From assembly GCA_015680685.1 (NCBI GenBank), contig MNCI01034206.1, forward strand, positions 224,228 through 267,597: a stretch of DNA of 43,370 nt, given 5' to 3'. Source of the stretch: Gnetum montanum (lineage: Eukaryota; Streptophyta; Gnetopsida; Gnetales; Gnetaceae). Of this stretch, positions 1 to 9,922 are shown piece by piece. A model generated the notes under the pieces. The model did no database searches, was not told the DNA's origin, and saw nothing but the letters and a program-made list of their open reading frames with translations. The translations under genes were made by a program, and so were the position numbers. Numbering within the stretch: the first letter of the stretch is position 1; each line of letters opens with the position of its first letter.

Positions 1-390
1 ACCTTAGTATCAACAATGTAACTTAAAGGTAAAAACCAAACATTAGCAATCAATGAAAAATAGTTCATCCCATCGGCCCGAACACTTATTGGGTCACGAA
101 TTTACATGATGGATGACACACCCACACACACACACATACAAAAAGATAGAAAAATATAACGATGTTGTAAAACAAAAAACAAGAAAAGTTAAAGAAATTG
201 TAAAACAAAAAATGTGTAAAACAAAAATGTTGTAAAACAAAAAATGTGTAAAACAAAAACTGAAAAAGAACTGAGGGCCCCATATGGTTAGCATAGGTGG
301 CCATCTCCCCCATGACTGAGTTGTGAGGGAGAGATCCGAAGTAGTGAGTGCCTATTTGAATTTCTAAGCAGTGTCCAACTTCTCCCAAAT
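1..390 (-). other. T-rich 3' tail of the gag-protease element
   Basis: On the minus strand this is a run of TTTTGTTTTACA-type words, preceded by a stretch around 280-345 that aligns by eye with 7690-7760 on the plus strand (shared words such as GGATCT, ATGGGG-AGATAGCCA and CATGCTAA). The two regions are the same 3' untranslated segment of related elements. I see no credible gene here. Confidence 0.6.
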
Positions 391-476
391 GATGATCTTA
401 GATTCAGGGGTGGAAGTTGGCGACGCTCACGTTCCAATATATCTATGCCACGGTTGTTGGAATGAGGTTCCTCAGT

Positions 477-1030
477 TCATTCCATGCATATTTGTTTGCC
501 CCTACGAGAAGCTGTCAACCACGGGGTGTCTACTACTTCTTGTGTGGTTGCTACATACAGGCATCTTTGTGGCAGAGTTTCCTGGACACACCTGTGACAT
601 GGAGACATTTCCTTCGTGTCATCACCCGATGAATCACTATATGTAATGCATGGAACTATCCTCTTCTCGATCTTTCCACATATCTTTATCTTGGAGATTT
701 CCAAGGAAAGATCGCGGATCCTAAGGCATGCATCCACTGTGCTTAGCCATGCCCTTCCCATTATAATTGGGAAGTCCCCTTCGTTGTTGTTAACATCGAT
801 CACTAGGAAATCCGCTGGGTAAGACCAACCACACACAGTGATAATAACGTCCTCCACCAAACCCAAGGGAATAGTGATGGACTGGTCTGCCAGCTATAGT
901 TGGATGTTGCTCTTCTTAAGTTGGGGCAGGTTCTAGGTGTGATACATCTTTCGCGAAATTAAGTTGACTCCGGAACCTGAGTCAAGAAGAGCTCGATGTG
1001 GTGCATTTCCAGCGATCTGCAAATGAATAA
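477..1030 (-). pseudogene. Retroelement aspartic protease (pro), decayed
   Basis: The catalytic motif LLDSGSGVNLI is encoded on the minus strand with its Asp codon at 981-983, and the downstream flap and IMGRAWLS hydrophobic-Gly segment is in the same frame. This is the retropepsin layout of Athila/Tat elements, which process the Gag-Pol polyprotein. An in-frame TAG near 938 and the change of frame relative to gag (which ends at 1070 in another frame) show it no longer makes a full polyprotein. A long open stretch from 866 to 477 survives. Only about 90 bases after it the element passes into non-coding tail rather than RT. Confidence 0.7.
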
Positions 1031-1069
1031 AGGGACTCCCAGGATCAGTTAGTTTCCTGGGAAGGTGGC

Positions 1070-3658
1070 CTACCTTGTTCCGTCAGTTACAGTATGTGTT
1101 AACATAACCGTATGTGTTACACTCCCTTGGACTGAAGGGTGCTCCGAAGCGTTAGTAGTTAGAGGCCTATACATGTACCCATCTGCTTGTTGTTGCGAGA
1201 GCCTATCCGAGCTCCTAGCTCTGAAAAAGGGTCTCTTTTTTGTACAACTATCGCCAGAACTAGTACCCAGTTGGATATTTACACTCTGAATATTTACAGC
1301 TCTCACGACGTGATGCTGCTGCGGTTGGGTAGGCAATTTCCCTTGCATTGTTGGAGCAGGAGGTGTTATGGGAACTACTTGAGGAAAAGGTGCGGGTGGA
1401 GTTAGAGGATGGACGGAATGTGGGATGTCTCCCGGAGGAGAAGGAGTCCTTCTGAAGTACTCCTGAGCGTAGTAGTGATGTTGTGGAGTAGTGTGACCCA
1501 TAGCGTCACCTGGAGAAACTGGCTACTGCACATAATAACCATAAGGATCAGGCTGCCAGTAAGGGTATCGATGTGTTGGCGATGACATCCCCCATGACTG
1601 TGGGTATTGCCACTACTGATGTTGTCCGATGGGCAGCGGAGGTGTTCCACTTGGATAATACGTCAAGGGTTGGCGGAACTGCCTTGGGTTACCTTGTGGA
1701 TAAGGTAACCTTTGAGGTGTTTGTCATTGATTAAGCCTTGGATTTAATGCATAAACCCCAGACTCCTACAGATGTGAGATGATTGGACAACATCCCTTAG
1801 GATGGTCATAATAGCAGACCTCACATCCACCGTCATTGTCTGAATCAAAATTTTCAGCCTCATTGGAGTTAGCGATTTTTCCCTTATCCTTGTTATGTGC
1901 AGGGTTAAATTTTCTCCGCATGTTCTTGCTTTTATCACTACTTTGCTCATCCTTAGACTCTTCTACGATTTTCAAAACTATTTCTATTCATGAGTCTAAG
2001 GAATCCCACATTTGGTCTACCTTAGCCGATGCCTCCATTGTTAACTTTTGGATCGGCACGGTTTTCCTGTTCACCAACTCTTCGAGTGGTGACTCATCAT
2101 CCTCATCACAGAATTTCACTCCCTTCTTACGAAGGGAGGGATCGCGGTTGTATTCCTCTGCACTTTCTCTTTTCCGTAGCTCACCCTCTTCTTGTGCTAC
2201 TTGTTCCAACAATACTTCAACTTCATGGGCTCTTAGTTGAGAGAGTCTTCCTTGGGCGTAAATCCCAAGAGTTCTTCTCGTTTCATTTCGTAGCCCATCC
2301 ATGAGGTGGCGAAGTTGATCCCGTTTAGCGTACCCATGGCCTGGGCAACGATGTAGCAATGTGTAATAACGGGTCATGGCAGCATCCAAGGATTCATAAG
2401 CTCCTTGTTTCCAGCCTTGGATCTTCTTACGCAAGTTAGACACTCTGGAGTACGTTTGATATTAGTTGTTGAATAATTCGAGAAGCGTACTCCACCTCCT
2501 AATGGTTTCCAGTTCTAAGGACCGGTACCAGCTCTCCGCCTCTTTAATGAGTGTCCTTGGGAACAACTTGAGTTTCTGCCACTCATTGTCTATGTTCTGC
2601 AAGGTGCAGGCATCGTGGAATGCCTGTAAATGATGTTGAGGATCAGCGTTGTATCCCCCTTCAAAATGTGGGATATTATTTATATCCAAACGCTTGATCC
2701 TACTGTCTTTCAAATGCCTTGTGGGAATCCTAACTGCCTCTCTAATATCGAGCATACTTTGGGTTGCGAATAGGGGTTCGTCATGATCATCTCTTGCATG
2801 ACGTCTGTGATGTCTACGTGGTGATTCCCTATTCTCCCTACGTCCTTTCCCTTGTCCTAACTCCTCTTGACCTTCCTGTCGAGGCATTTCATCTCTTTTA
2901 CCTTTACTCTTCGCGTTATGCTCATGGTGGCTGTGCCCAGATGTGGAAGGAGAGTGTGAATGATGAGATGAAGGAGAAGAAGAAGGGGATCCATCACCAT
3001 GGTGATGTTTCATGCCTTCTTTTCAGCTACTTCGGCCCTGATCATTGTGATGATCAACGAGTCCGTCATTAGTGCGAGTGATTGTTCCTGCCGTGAACAA
3101 CTGGTGCTCACGGGGATCAGAGCCTGGAATATGTATCGTGGATCTGAGGCCCTGATGCCTAACCTCTTCACGAGAGTGAGGAGGAGGAACATCATTTTCT
3201 AAGAAACCCATCGTGAGGGGTTCCTCTTCTCCTATTTCACTAATGACGTGGGGAACCTTGCCCTTCATTAGTGAATGTTGGCTCTCCTGCCTTGCATCCC
3301 GAATACGTTGGGCGTTTGTGGGATGATAATCCCTTGTATCATGGTCATCCAAAACGTATTCAGCAAGCAGCTCATGCATGCCAATCTGTACCAAGGCACG
3401 GAAAAGCATGTTGGGAGCGGATCGATCTGGGGGTAACACGATGTTACCTCGCATGTCTCTCCACCGCAGTTGCTCATCTTGATGGAAAACAAAGGTAAAA
3501 TTCGGCACATACTCATCGAGATGAGTATATGTGACCTTAGACTGTTGAGGACATGGTTGATCTCGGTTATGCGTATGATGCTGACTTTCTCCTGTATTGT
3601 CCTTAGGTGAGTTGATTTCATGAGAAGAAGCCATTTCTAATGGTGTCCTAACTTTCAC
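1070..3658 (-). pseudogene. Retroelement gag polyprotein, interrupted by stops
   Basis: One reading frame runs from the ATG at 3658 to 1070 and is broken only by stop codons, at 3023 (TGA), 2462 (TAA), 1988 (TGA) and 1766 (TAG), with no visible frameshift. The section 3013-2462 has a His/Ser-rich start, an RE/KR-rich hinge and then the retrotransposon gag core (IKRLDINNIPHFEGGYN, a following H-LQAFHD and ESWYRSLE). The section 2443-1988 continues the capsid-like helical region. The 1501-1070 part is Pro/Gln-rich linker. The product would be the capsid protein of the virus-like particle. It lies directly downstream of the primer site. Confidence 0.75.
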
Positions 3659-3761
3659 CGTTATTTATGTTCTTGATTAACTGATTAACCCTAAGGTTCG
3701 TTTTAAGCTCACAACGATGTGAGTGATATCCCTTATGTTTAATTGGCGTAAAAACACTCAG

Positions 3762-3779
3762 TCCCCGGCAACGGCACCA
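3762..3779 (-). other. Primer binding site, tRNA-Asp type
   Basis: The minus strand reads TGGTGCCGTTGCCGGGGA one base inside the LTR. It matches the complement of the plant tRNA-Asp 3' end at all but one position (T for C at base 4). This primer is typical of Athila/Tat elements and fixes both the LTR border and the element's orientation. Confidence 0.85.
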
Positions 3780-4515
3780 ATGATGAGTGGCGAGGTACCC
3801 CTGCACTCAACCATACGAATACGAGCGTACACGCGCGATCTGGTCGAACTCCGCAGACTAAATGCCTTAACGCCACGAGAAACACTTGGGGTTAATCATT
3901 CATTTACTTCCCAGGCTTGCTTGTAAGTGTTATGGTGTATGGTTAAGTAAGTTTGAGGTATGTGATTTTTTTGGTATTTTCGGCTTATCTCCTATGCTAT
4001 CAGAGAAAGGGGTTGAGAAACTAAGCTAATTCTAACTAAAGATCTAAGTCTAAATTAACTAGCGTCAGCATCCATTCCCACTTACCGGACACACCCTGAA
4101 CTATGCAACTGCGGCTTACCAAATGCTAATCGTTACTGGGATCGCCACACGTAACACAAGTGCTCAAAGTGGTCGTACTGAGGCACCTATTTAGCTTAAG
4201 TGTGATAAGCAGCCGATTCCTTGACTAGCCGTACACGTCCGTAGACGCTTGTAATCAACTCGTACTTGAACGCACTAGGAAAGCAATAAATGAAAGCAAT
4301 AAATGAAACCACGTGCTGCAAGGTTTATCCAATCAAGTTTGTCTTTATTGTCGTACACAACTTGGGTTCAGGTTTACAAGTTGCTCGAATAAAGAGCTGT
4401 TCACTCTAGGACTCCTACTGCGGGCACATGGGAAAAATTCTAACTCTAGAGTGATCAATCTGCCAGAGCTTCGCTACTTCTAGCCAGGATTGGGAAATGA
4501 AGGGAGTGCCGCCTC

Positions 4516-4524
4516 TTATTTATA
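4516..4524 (-). promoter_or_regulatory. LTR TATA box (TATAAATAA)
   Basis: TATAAATAA on the minus strand lies about 105 bases into the LTR, the expected place for the retroelement promoter. It follows immediately after the palindrome cluster at 4541-4607. Confidence 0.65.
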
Positions 4525-4540
4525 GATATGGCAGCGGGAC

Positions 4541-4607
4541 GCGATATCGCATATGCGATATCGCAGGAGAAGACGCAATATCACATGGGATGCGATATCG
4601 CATCCCA
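4541..4607. repeat. Palindrome cluster with GCGATATCGC core in LTR U3
   Basis: There are two perfect palindromes. 4541-4564 (24 bp) is made of two GCGATATCGC units around CATATG-like spacing, and 4586-4607 (22 bp) is centred on a third GCGATATCGC. A degenerate fourth unit (GACGCAATATCACAT) lies between them. They occupy most of the U3 just upstream of the TATA box, so they are candidate enhancer or silencing targets. Confidence 0.85.
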
Positions 4608-5049
4608 GTGCAAGTCGCGTCTCATCAACAACTAATCTTAAAAGTAGCACACTTTGCATGGAACCTATTGAGAGCCTAACTTATGCTTATGTTGAAGGCA
4701 TGGATGAACTAGAGCAAGTTCATCGCCAACTCTTTGATGAAGAACATGATGATACTTATTGGAGAGAGTCATAAATCCTTGAACATTTCAAATAGGAATC
4801 CTTAGAGTTGAAAACTCTATGTACTAGCATGGAGTATGCATTTCTAAAACATGGCAAGTTAATGATAATTAATGTCAATCTTTCTCTTGAGAAGAAAAAT
4901 GTGTTGTTGAATGTGGTCAACAAATGGCCAATAGCCTTTTCTTAGTAATATCTTGAACTCACAGGGATTGATCCTCATATATGTCAACATTACATTTATA
5001 CTAATCCATCCATAAAGTCAAATAGGTAGTTGTAGCATCGATTAAACCC

Positions 5050-5720
5050 CAAGCAGAAGTAGATCATCAAAGAGAAGATTGAACAACTCCTCAAGGAGGG
5101 GTTCATCTATTCCATTGTGGATAGTGAGTGGATTAGCCCACTTGTAATTATGCTAAATAAGGGTGGTAATTGGTTAGTCTATATTAACTTGAAGTTGTTG
5201 AACATGATGACATTCAAAGATAATTTCTTATTGCCATTTGTGAACTAGGTGTTGGAAACTATCTTTGGGCATTGCTATTACATCTTTCTAGATGGTTATA
5301 GTGGCTATAACCAATTTTAGTTCACACCAAAGAATCAGGCTAAAACAACATTAACAAGTTCCTAGGGGACTTTTGTGTATAGAAAGATGCCATTTGATCT
5401 ATGCAATGCCCCTACAACATTCTAATGCCTTGTCTTGAGTATTTTTCAATACCAAATTGGTAGTCAAATGGAAGTCATCATGGCTAACTTCTCCACCTAT
5501 GGTGCTACATTTGGGCAAGCCTTGAACAACCTTGAGTAAGCCTTATAATACCTTGAGCAAGTGCTTAAAAGATTCATGGAGACTAACCTTTAGCTTAATT
5601 GGTAAAAGAGTCATTTGATGGTCTAGAAGGGCATTGTGCTAGGGCACAGAATCTCAGAAGTAGGAATTGAGGTGGATCCTTAAAAGATTAGGATCATCCA
5701 AGGAATAACCTATCAAATCA
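5050..5720 (+). pseudogene. Reverse transcriptase domain, inactivated
   Basis: In one frame the plus strand encodes an RT palm: VYINLKLLN near 5178, FLDGYSGYN at 5284-5310 (motif A, catalytic Asp kept), FDLCNAPTTF at 5392-5421 (motif B), then MANF at 5480-5491 where the Y/M-x-D-D catalytic motif C belongs. Both motif C aspartates are therefore lost (Ala and Asn). About eleven stop codons interrupt the frame, nearly all readable as former Gln or Trp codons, and a GIVLGHRIS segment follows near 5640. It is dead by both nonsense and active-site change. Confidence 0.8.
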
Positions 5721-5937
5721 AAATCATTAAATATGTCTAGTCATTCCTTGGATACACTAGCTACTACCAATGATTCATAGAGAATTTCTCTAAGATGGAT
5801 AAATCATTAGTTAAGCTTATAAAGAGAGATGCTCCATTTGTAAGACCAAGGAATGCAAAAATACATTCTAGCAACTAAAAGAAAAGCTTGTAGAAACTAC
5901 AATTCTATGAGCACCTAATTAGTCTTAACCATTTTAC

Positions 5938-6330
5938 ATTATGATGGATGGATCATACTATGCCTTAGGAGTGGTGCTTATGTAGTTGGATGATTGGAAA
6001 TGTTCATATTACATCCACTACATGAGCCAAAGCATTGTGGATGCATAGCTCAAGTACATCACAACAGAGAAAGAGTTGATGACAATGGTGTATGCCTTGG
6101 AGAAATTCAAGCACTATGTGCTTAGATACAAAGTGTACATGCACACTAATTAAAATTCCATTCATTTCCTAATGAATAATTTGATAGTAAGCCCCCATGT
6201 CATATGGTGGCTAGTGATCTTGCAGGAATTTGATCTTAAAATGATATACTGAAAGGGAACTAAGAGTGTGATCACTAATCACTTGTCTTGGTTACAATGG
6301 GATAAAAAAGAGAAGGAGATTCCACTCTCT
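5938..6330 (+). pseudogene. RNase H domain, decayed
   Basis: It follows RT after one change of frame. The segment MDGSYYALGVVL (from 5941) corresponds to the first catalytic Asp region of Ty3/gypsy RNase H. TTEKELMTMVYALEKF (about 6059-6108) is the conserved helix with the catalytic Glu. LRYKVYMHT and VITNHLSWL mark the later part. Five in-frame stops occur up to about 6400, mostly TAG. The same frame then continues without a break into integrase. Confidence 0.75.
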
Positions 6331-6459
6331 GATCAATTCTCTAATGAATTCCTCTTTGTTGATGCAATAAATGAACAAGTGCCTAAAGAACCTACATAGT
6401 ATGATGGCATCCTCACTTATCTTCTCACTTAGGAGATGCCACAAGAGTTAGATCATCAA

Positions 6460-7640
6460 AAGAAACAATAGTTTCTTCATCAGGCCAAATACTTCATGGA
6501 AATTAATGAACACATTTACAATATATGCACTGATAGCCTAGTTCATTGGTGTGTTCTTGATGTAGATCAAATACATGTTCTCCCATATGCTCATGAGGTT
6601 TCTTGTGGGAACCACTATGCAAGGAGATGCATGGCCATTAATATCTTAATGGAAAGGTATTATTGGCTAACAATCTTCAAGAATGTCCAATAATTCATCC
6701 ACTCTTGTGAAGGTTGTCAACAAGATGGTGGGTTAACCACTAGAATAGAGGGACCTCAACTATCGATCCAACCATTGGAACCCTTTGACATCTAGGACAT
6801 AGACTTCATGGATTCCATCACACCCATGTCAAATGAAAATACATACATAATATTTGCTATTAACTATTGTATGAAACGGGTAGAAGCAATAGCCATCACT
6901 GATTGTACATATTCTACTACTATATAGTTTATATAAAAAAATGTTGTTAATAGGTTTGAAATTCCATGTGCACTAATTTCTAACGATGGTACTCACTTTA
7001 AAGATGCTACTTCTTGCAAGCTCATGCAATGCTTGGGGGTTGAACATAAATTAATAATACCCTACCACCCCAAATCCAATGGTCAAGTAGAGGTTACCAC
7101 TTGGGAGATCACAAAGATCTTAACAAAAATAGTTAGCAGATATATGAGAGACTAGAGCACAAAATTCAGCGATGCCCTCTAGGAATATCACTCAACATGG
7201 AAACTCCTTATAGGCTACTTTCCCTATGAATTAGTATATAGAAAATTACCAACTCTTCTAATTCAATCCAATCTTTGTACACTTTCAATAGCTTATGACC
7301 TCAATCTTGACCTAGGCCTAGCATAGAAAGAAAGATTGATCAACCTTAATGTGCTATATGAGAATAGATTGGCAACCCTGGCATTGAATGAAGTGCACAA
7401 GGAATTCAACAAAAAATGCAATGACCTTAGAATAAGAAAAGCAAAATTTCAAATTGGAGACAAGGTCCTCTATTGGAACCCCACACATTTCCTTCAAAAG
7501 ATTAAGTTTCAAAAGTTGTAGGAATGGCTTTATACCATTTATGAAACCTTTTCTTCTAGGGCCATGTTACTCTACAAACCTAAAAGTCCAAACAAAAAGC
7601 AATTGGTCAACATACAACAAGTCAAACCTTTACATGAGCC
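6460..7640 (+). pseudogene. Integrase domain, interrupted by stops
   Basis: The N-terminal zinc-binding part is visible (H in the segment from 6608 and C-x2-C in CEGCQQ near 6708-6725). The catalytic triad is retained: D in DIDFM (6796-6810), D in SNDGTHF (about 6979-6999) and E in GQVEV (7081-7095). The C-terminal DKVLYWNP module is at about 7459-7485. All of this is in one frame from 6460 to 7521. About ten stop codons interrupt it (for example 6691, 6793, 7153, 7182, 7519), so the enzyme cannot be made, although its fold-defining residues survive. Confidence 0.8.
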
Positions 7641-8250
7641 AAAGTAAGCCATTGCAAGCAACACATCATCAAATGGATAGGCTTGCTCAAATTTTTGGAT
7701 CTACTCTTTCAAACTTAGCCATGGGGAAGATAGCCATCCATGCTAATTATAAAAGTGGCTCCTCATTTTTTTCTACCTTTTTGTTTTACACTTTTTCATT
7801 TTACACTTTATTTATTTCTACACTTTTTGATTTTACACTGTTATTTTTCCATTTTTTGTTTTACAACATCGTTAGTATGTTTTATATTTATTAAATATTT
7901 TATAATTTTTCTTATATTTTACTTTATTTTTTGTGTGAATGTTTTCTTCTTCTTTTTTCTAATAAGAAGTGTTCTATTGTTGATAGGACACACTGATATT
8001 GTAGTTGTTTGCTAATGTTGGTTTATACTTAATGTTTTTGACTACTAATGTTTGGTTTCTATTTTTGAATTTTGATGACTGATGACTAAGACAAGGTTTC
8101 TTTTCTCATGAAATAGGAAATGAGTCCACTTTATCCATCCATCCATAGACTCTATGGTCTTCCTAGTTTTGGAAGTATGAGGTCTCTTTTTCATTAATGA
8201 AACTTTAACAAACTTGTAACCTTGGTAATATTCAAACTTGGTAAAGATCT
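7641..8250 (+). other. 3' non-coding tail of the pol-bearing element
   Basis: It begins with a segment related to 280-345 of the minus-strand element, then TTTTACA-rich low-complexity sequence (7770-7870), then AT-rich sequence with no credible reading frame. The 3' LTR of this element is not recognisable before the second insertion. Confidence 0.5.
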
Positions 8251-8602
8251 CTAGTAACCAAAAACATCAGCAGCTGGAACACTAAGGTGTTCATGGGCAC
8301 ACAACCTAACCCCAAGTCCACATGAGGACCTACTAGAGGCAAAGATGGGGTGCCCTAAATGGTCTTGTCAATCGAACAAGGACTTACTGGGTACAACCAA
8401 GATGTAGTATGGTTAGCAGCAATGATAATGCAAAACAATGCTAAGTTTTGCATGATGTTAATGGTGTCAAACATAGTCAAAATGTTTAAATGAAAAATGA
8501 AGGTGTCCACATCTAGGGACCACTACCCAACCACACCTATGTGTGAAAATAGTAGAAAATGCAAGTAAAATGTGAAAAATGTAAGTAAAATGCTGAAAAT
8601 GC

Positions 8603-8628
8603 TAAGAGAGAGAGAGAGAGAGAGAGAG
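8603..8628. repeat. (GA)n microsatellite inside the LTR
   Basis: It has about 13 AG units. The matching place in the partner LTR (near 16965) has only a few GA units, so the tract expanded or shrank after insertion. Confidence 0.9.
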
Positions 8629-8914
8629 CAAAACACCACCCCAAATGGGATTAAGCGTAGTTAACTCTAAAAGGGGTGAGAAGGTATGTGGTGTACAACA
8701 AGCATAGTGGAGAGCATAGTCATAGTCTTACGGATGTCTAGCCACTAAGATTGATGTTTTGACATGGCATCTACATCTATCAGGTTGGCCACCATGATGT
8801 TCCATGGGTTATGGTATTTTGCTAGGCTATAGTGGGGTTGTAGTGTTTCGCAACTTTGTCAAATGCTACAACCTTTGCTCTACCAAAATGCCAACCCTAA
8901 AAATGTTGAGGGTG

Positions 8915-8927
8915 GATATATTTATAG
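8915..8927 (-). promoter_or_regulatory. LTR TATA box, second element
   Basis: The minus strand carries CTATAAATATATCC-type sequence, and the partner LTR has CTATAAATA at 17281-17289. Conservation in both LTRs supports a promoter, with U3 covering roughly 8930-9870. Confidence 0.55.
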
Positions 8928-9339
8928 GGCTAGGTTTAGCATGAAATGTAGAGTGATTGCCATATGGCAGTGGCATGATTAGGACTACACAATCACCCAA
9001 CTACACTATCCACTAAGGCTAGCGGTGTTATGCTCTACTATACTCTACTGAACTTTGCAAGGCTAAGAGACTATGACTATGCTAGTACGTGCATGTATAT
9101 GCATCAAGAGGATCACAACATACCTAAAAATGCAAATTTAGAGACTATGCTCTCCACTATCTTGTGTGGGGTCAAGCATAATTATAATTTTGGGGATAAA
9201 AGGAATACAAAAAAGATACATTTTGTTAACTATGCTTGATAGAGGTGAGTTGGAGTTGAGGTGAATGTCGATGCTGCATTGTGGAGGCCTTTGGAGGCTA
9301 TTCTAGCTAACTACACTCTAGATTGGAAGTTACTGTAGT

Positions 9340-9865
9340 TCCACACTTAGAAACATTTTGCACAAAGTGGCTTTGTGTTGACTATGATCTCTACAAGTGA
9401 TTAACTACGCTCCCAACTAGGGATGAGCATAGTCCTAACTAGAAGTTAGTTTTTACAAGTGTCAAAACTTGTAGAAACTAACTTCTAGTTGAGTACACTT
9501 GACTACACTTTGGGCTGGTGGAGAGCATAGTCCTGACACTTAAAAAAAATTTGCAAAAATTAATCCTTCTTGCTAACTATGCTTGAGTATGCTCTAGGGT
9601 AGTGGAAAGCATAGTCTTAGCACTTAGAAAAATTTGCAATAGCTGGCTTGATACTTTAAAAAATTTGTAAAACTAGGCCTTCATTTTGCGTACACTTAAC
9701 TACACTCTAGGGTAGAGGAGAGTGTGGTCTAAACATTTAGAAAATTTTGCAAAAATTATGCGTTCATGCTGACTATGCTTGACTACGCTATGGGGTAGTG
9801 GAGAGTGTAATCTCAGTACTTAGAAAATTTTTCACCTAAGATGCCAAAGTCTAAATTTGGTGGTG
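9340..9865. repeat. Diverged ~100-bp tandem units in LTR U3
   Basis: Around five units each contain a version of CTAACTATGCTTGACTACGC, GGGTAGTGGAGAGCATAGTC and CACTTAGAAAAATTTGC. The same set recurs in the partner LTR at 17700-18220. Repeated U3 blocks are commonly enhancer arrays. Confidence 0.7.
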
Positions 9866-9870
9866 TTTCA

Positions 9871-9884
9871 TTAGCCCCTCTTTG
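9871..9884 (-). other. Polypurine tract
   Basis: Minus strand AAAGAGGGGCTAA lies directly before the LTR start TGAAACACC, the usual plus-strand primer position. It fixes the orientation of the second element. Confidence 0.6.
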
Positions 9885-9922
9885 TTGACATCTGAAGGAG
9901 TGGCCCAAGAGATGTCAACAAA
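9881..9922. repeat. Perfect 13-bp inverted repeat next to the LTR
   Basis: TTTGTTGACATCT (9881-9893) pairs exactly with AGATGTCAACAAA (9910-9922) around a 16-base loop. It overlaps the purine tract and starts 11 bases inside the LTR. Confidence 0.9.

Larger units (their letters stand above)
1..4627 (-). mobile_element. Athila/Tat-like Ty3/gypsy element with gag and protease but no pol, 5' part
   Basis: Read on the minus strand the order is 5' LTR (4627 to 3781), a tRNA-Asp-type primer binding site, gag, a proline-rich linker, an aspartic protease, then a T-rich non-coding tail that runs off the window edge. Reverse transcriptase, RNase H and integrase are missing: only about 90 bases separate the end of the protease (477) from tail sequence that in the neighbouring + strand element follows integrase. 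The 3' LTR should lie beyond position 1. The element interrupts a + strand element, so it is the younger of the two. TR-GAG-like or a deletion derivative are both possible. Confidence 0.75.
3781..4627 (-). repeat. 5' LTR of the gag-protease element (847 bp)
   Basis: It is bounded by the inverted ends TGATGAG at 3781 and CTCATCA at 4627, so it is TG...CA on either strand. The 3781 side touches the primer site. The U5/R half resembles the LTRs at 39172-40176 and 23232-23560 (shared ATTAGCATTTGGTA and CTCGCCACTCATCA words), read in opposite orientation. The U3 is very short, only about 105 bases from the 5' end to the TATA box, and consists mostly of palindromes. The expected target duplication is ACAAC (4628-4632); its partner is outside the window. 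Confidence 0.85.
4628..8250 (+). mobile_element. Decayed Athila/Tat-like Ty3/gypsy element, pol portion
   Basis: On the plus strand the order is a protease-RT linker (4628-5050), RT, RNase H, integrase, then a non-coding T-rich tail. The order RT-RH-IN is diagnostic of Ty3/gypsy. Its 5' part must lie left of the inserted minus-strand element, outside the window. Its right side is interrupted by a second insertion near 8250. The coding part carries about 25 stop codons yet only about one frameshift. Confidence 0.8.
8251..9870 (-). repeat. 3' LTR of the second element
   Basis: Its sequence is repeated, diverged, at 16590-18238, starting from a shared AGTAACCAAAAACAT and ending GGTGTTTC. The minus strand starts TGAAACACC next to a purine tract. 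The outer end is not a clean CA, so the left border is good to a few bases only. It contains a TATA box at 8915-8927 and tandem units in U3. Confidence 0.8.

Noticed and set aside
371-822. Plus-strand open stretches overlapping the protease
   Set aside because: They are on the opposite strand to a clear DSGS-containing protease and have no domain of their own.
4497-4679. Plus-strand frame across the LTR border
   Set aside because: It crosses the junction between the inserted LTR and the older element, so it cannot be an ancestral gene.
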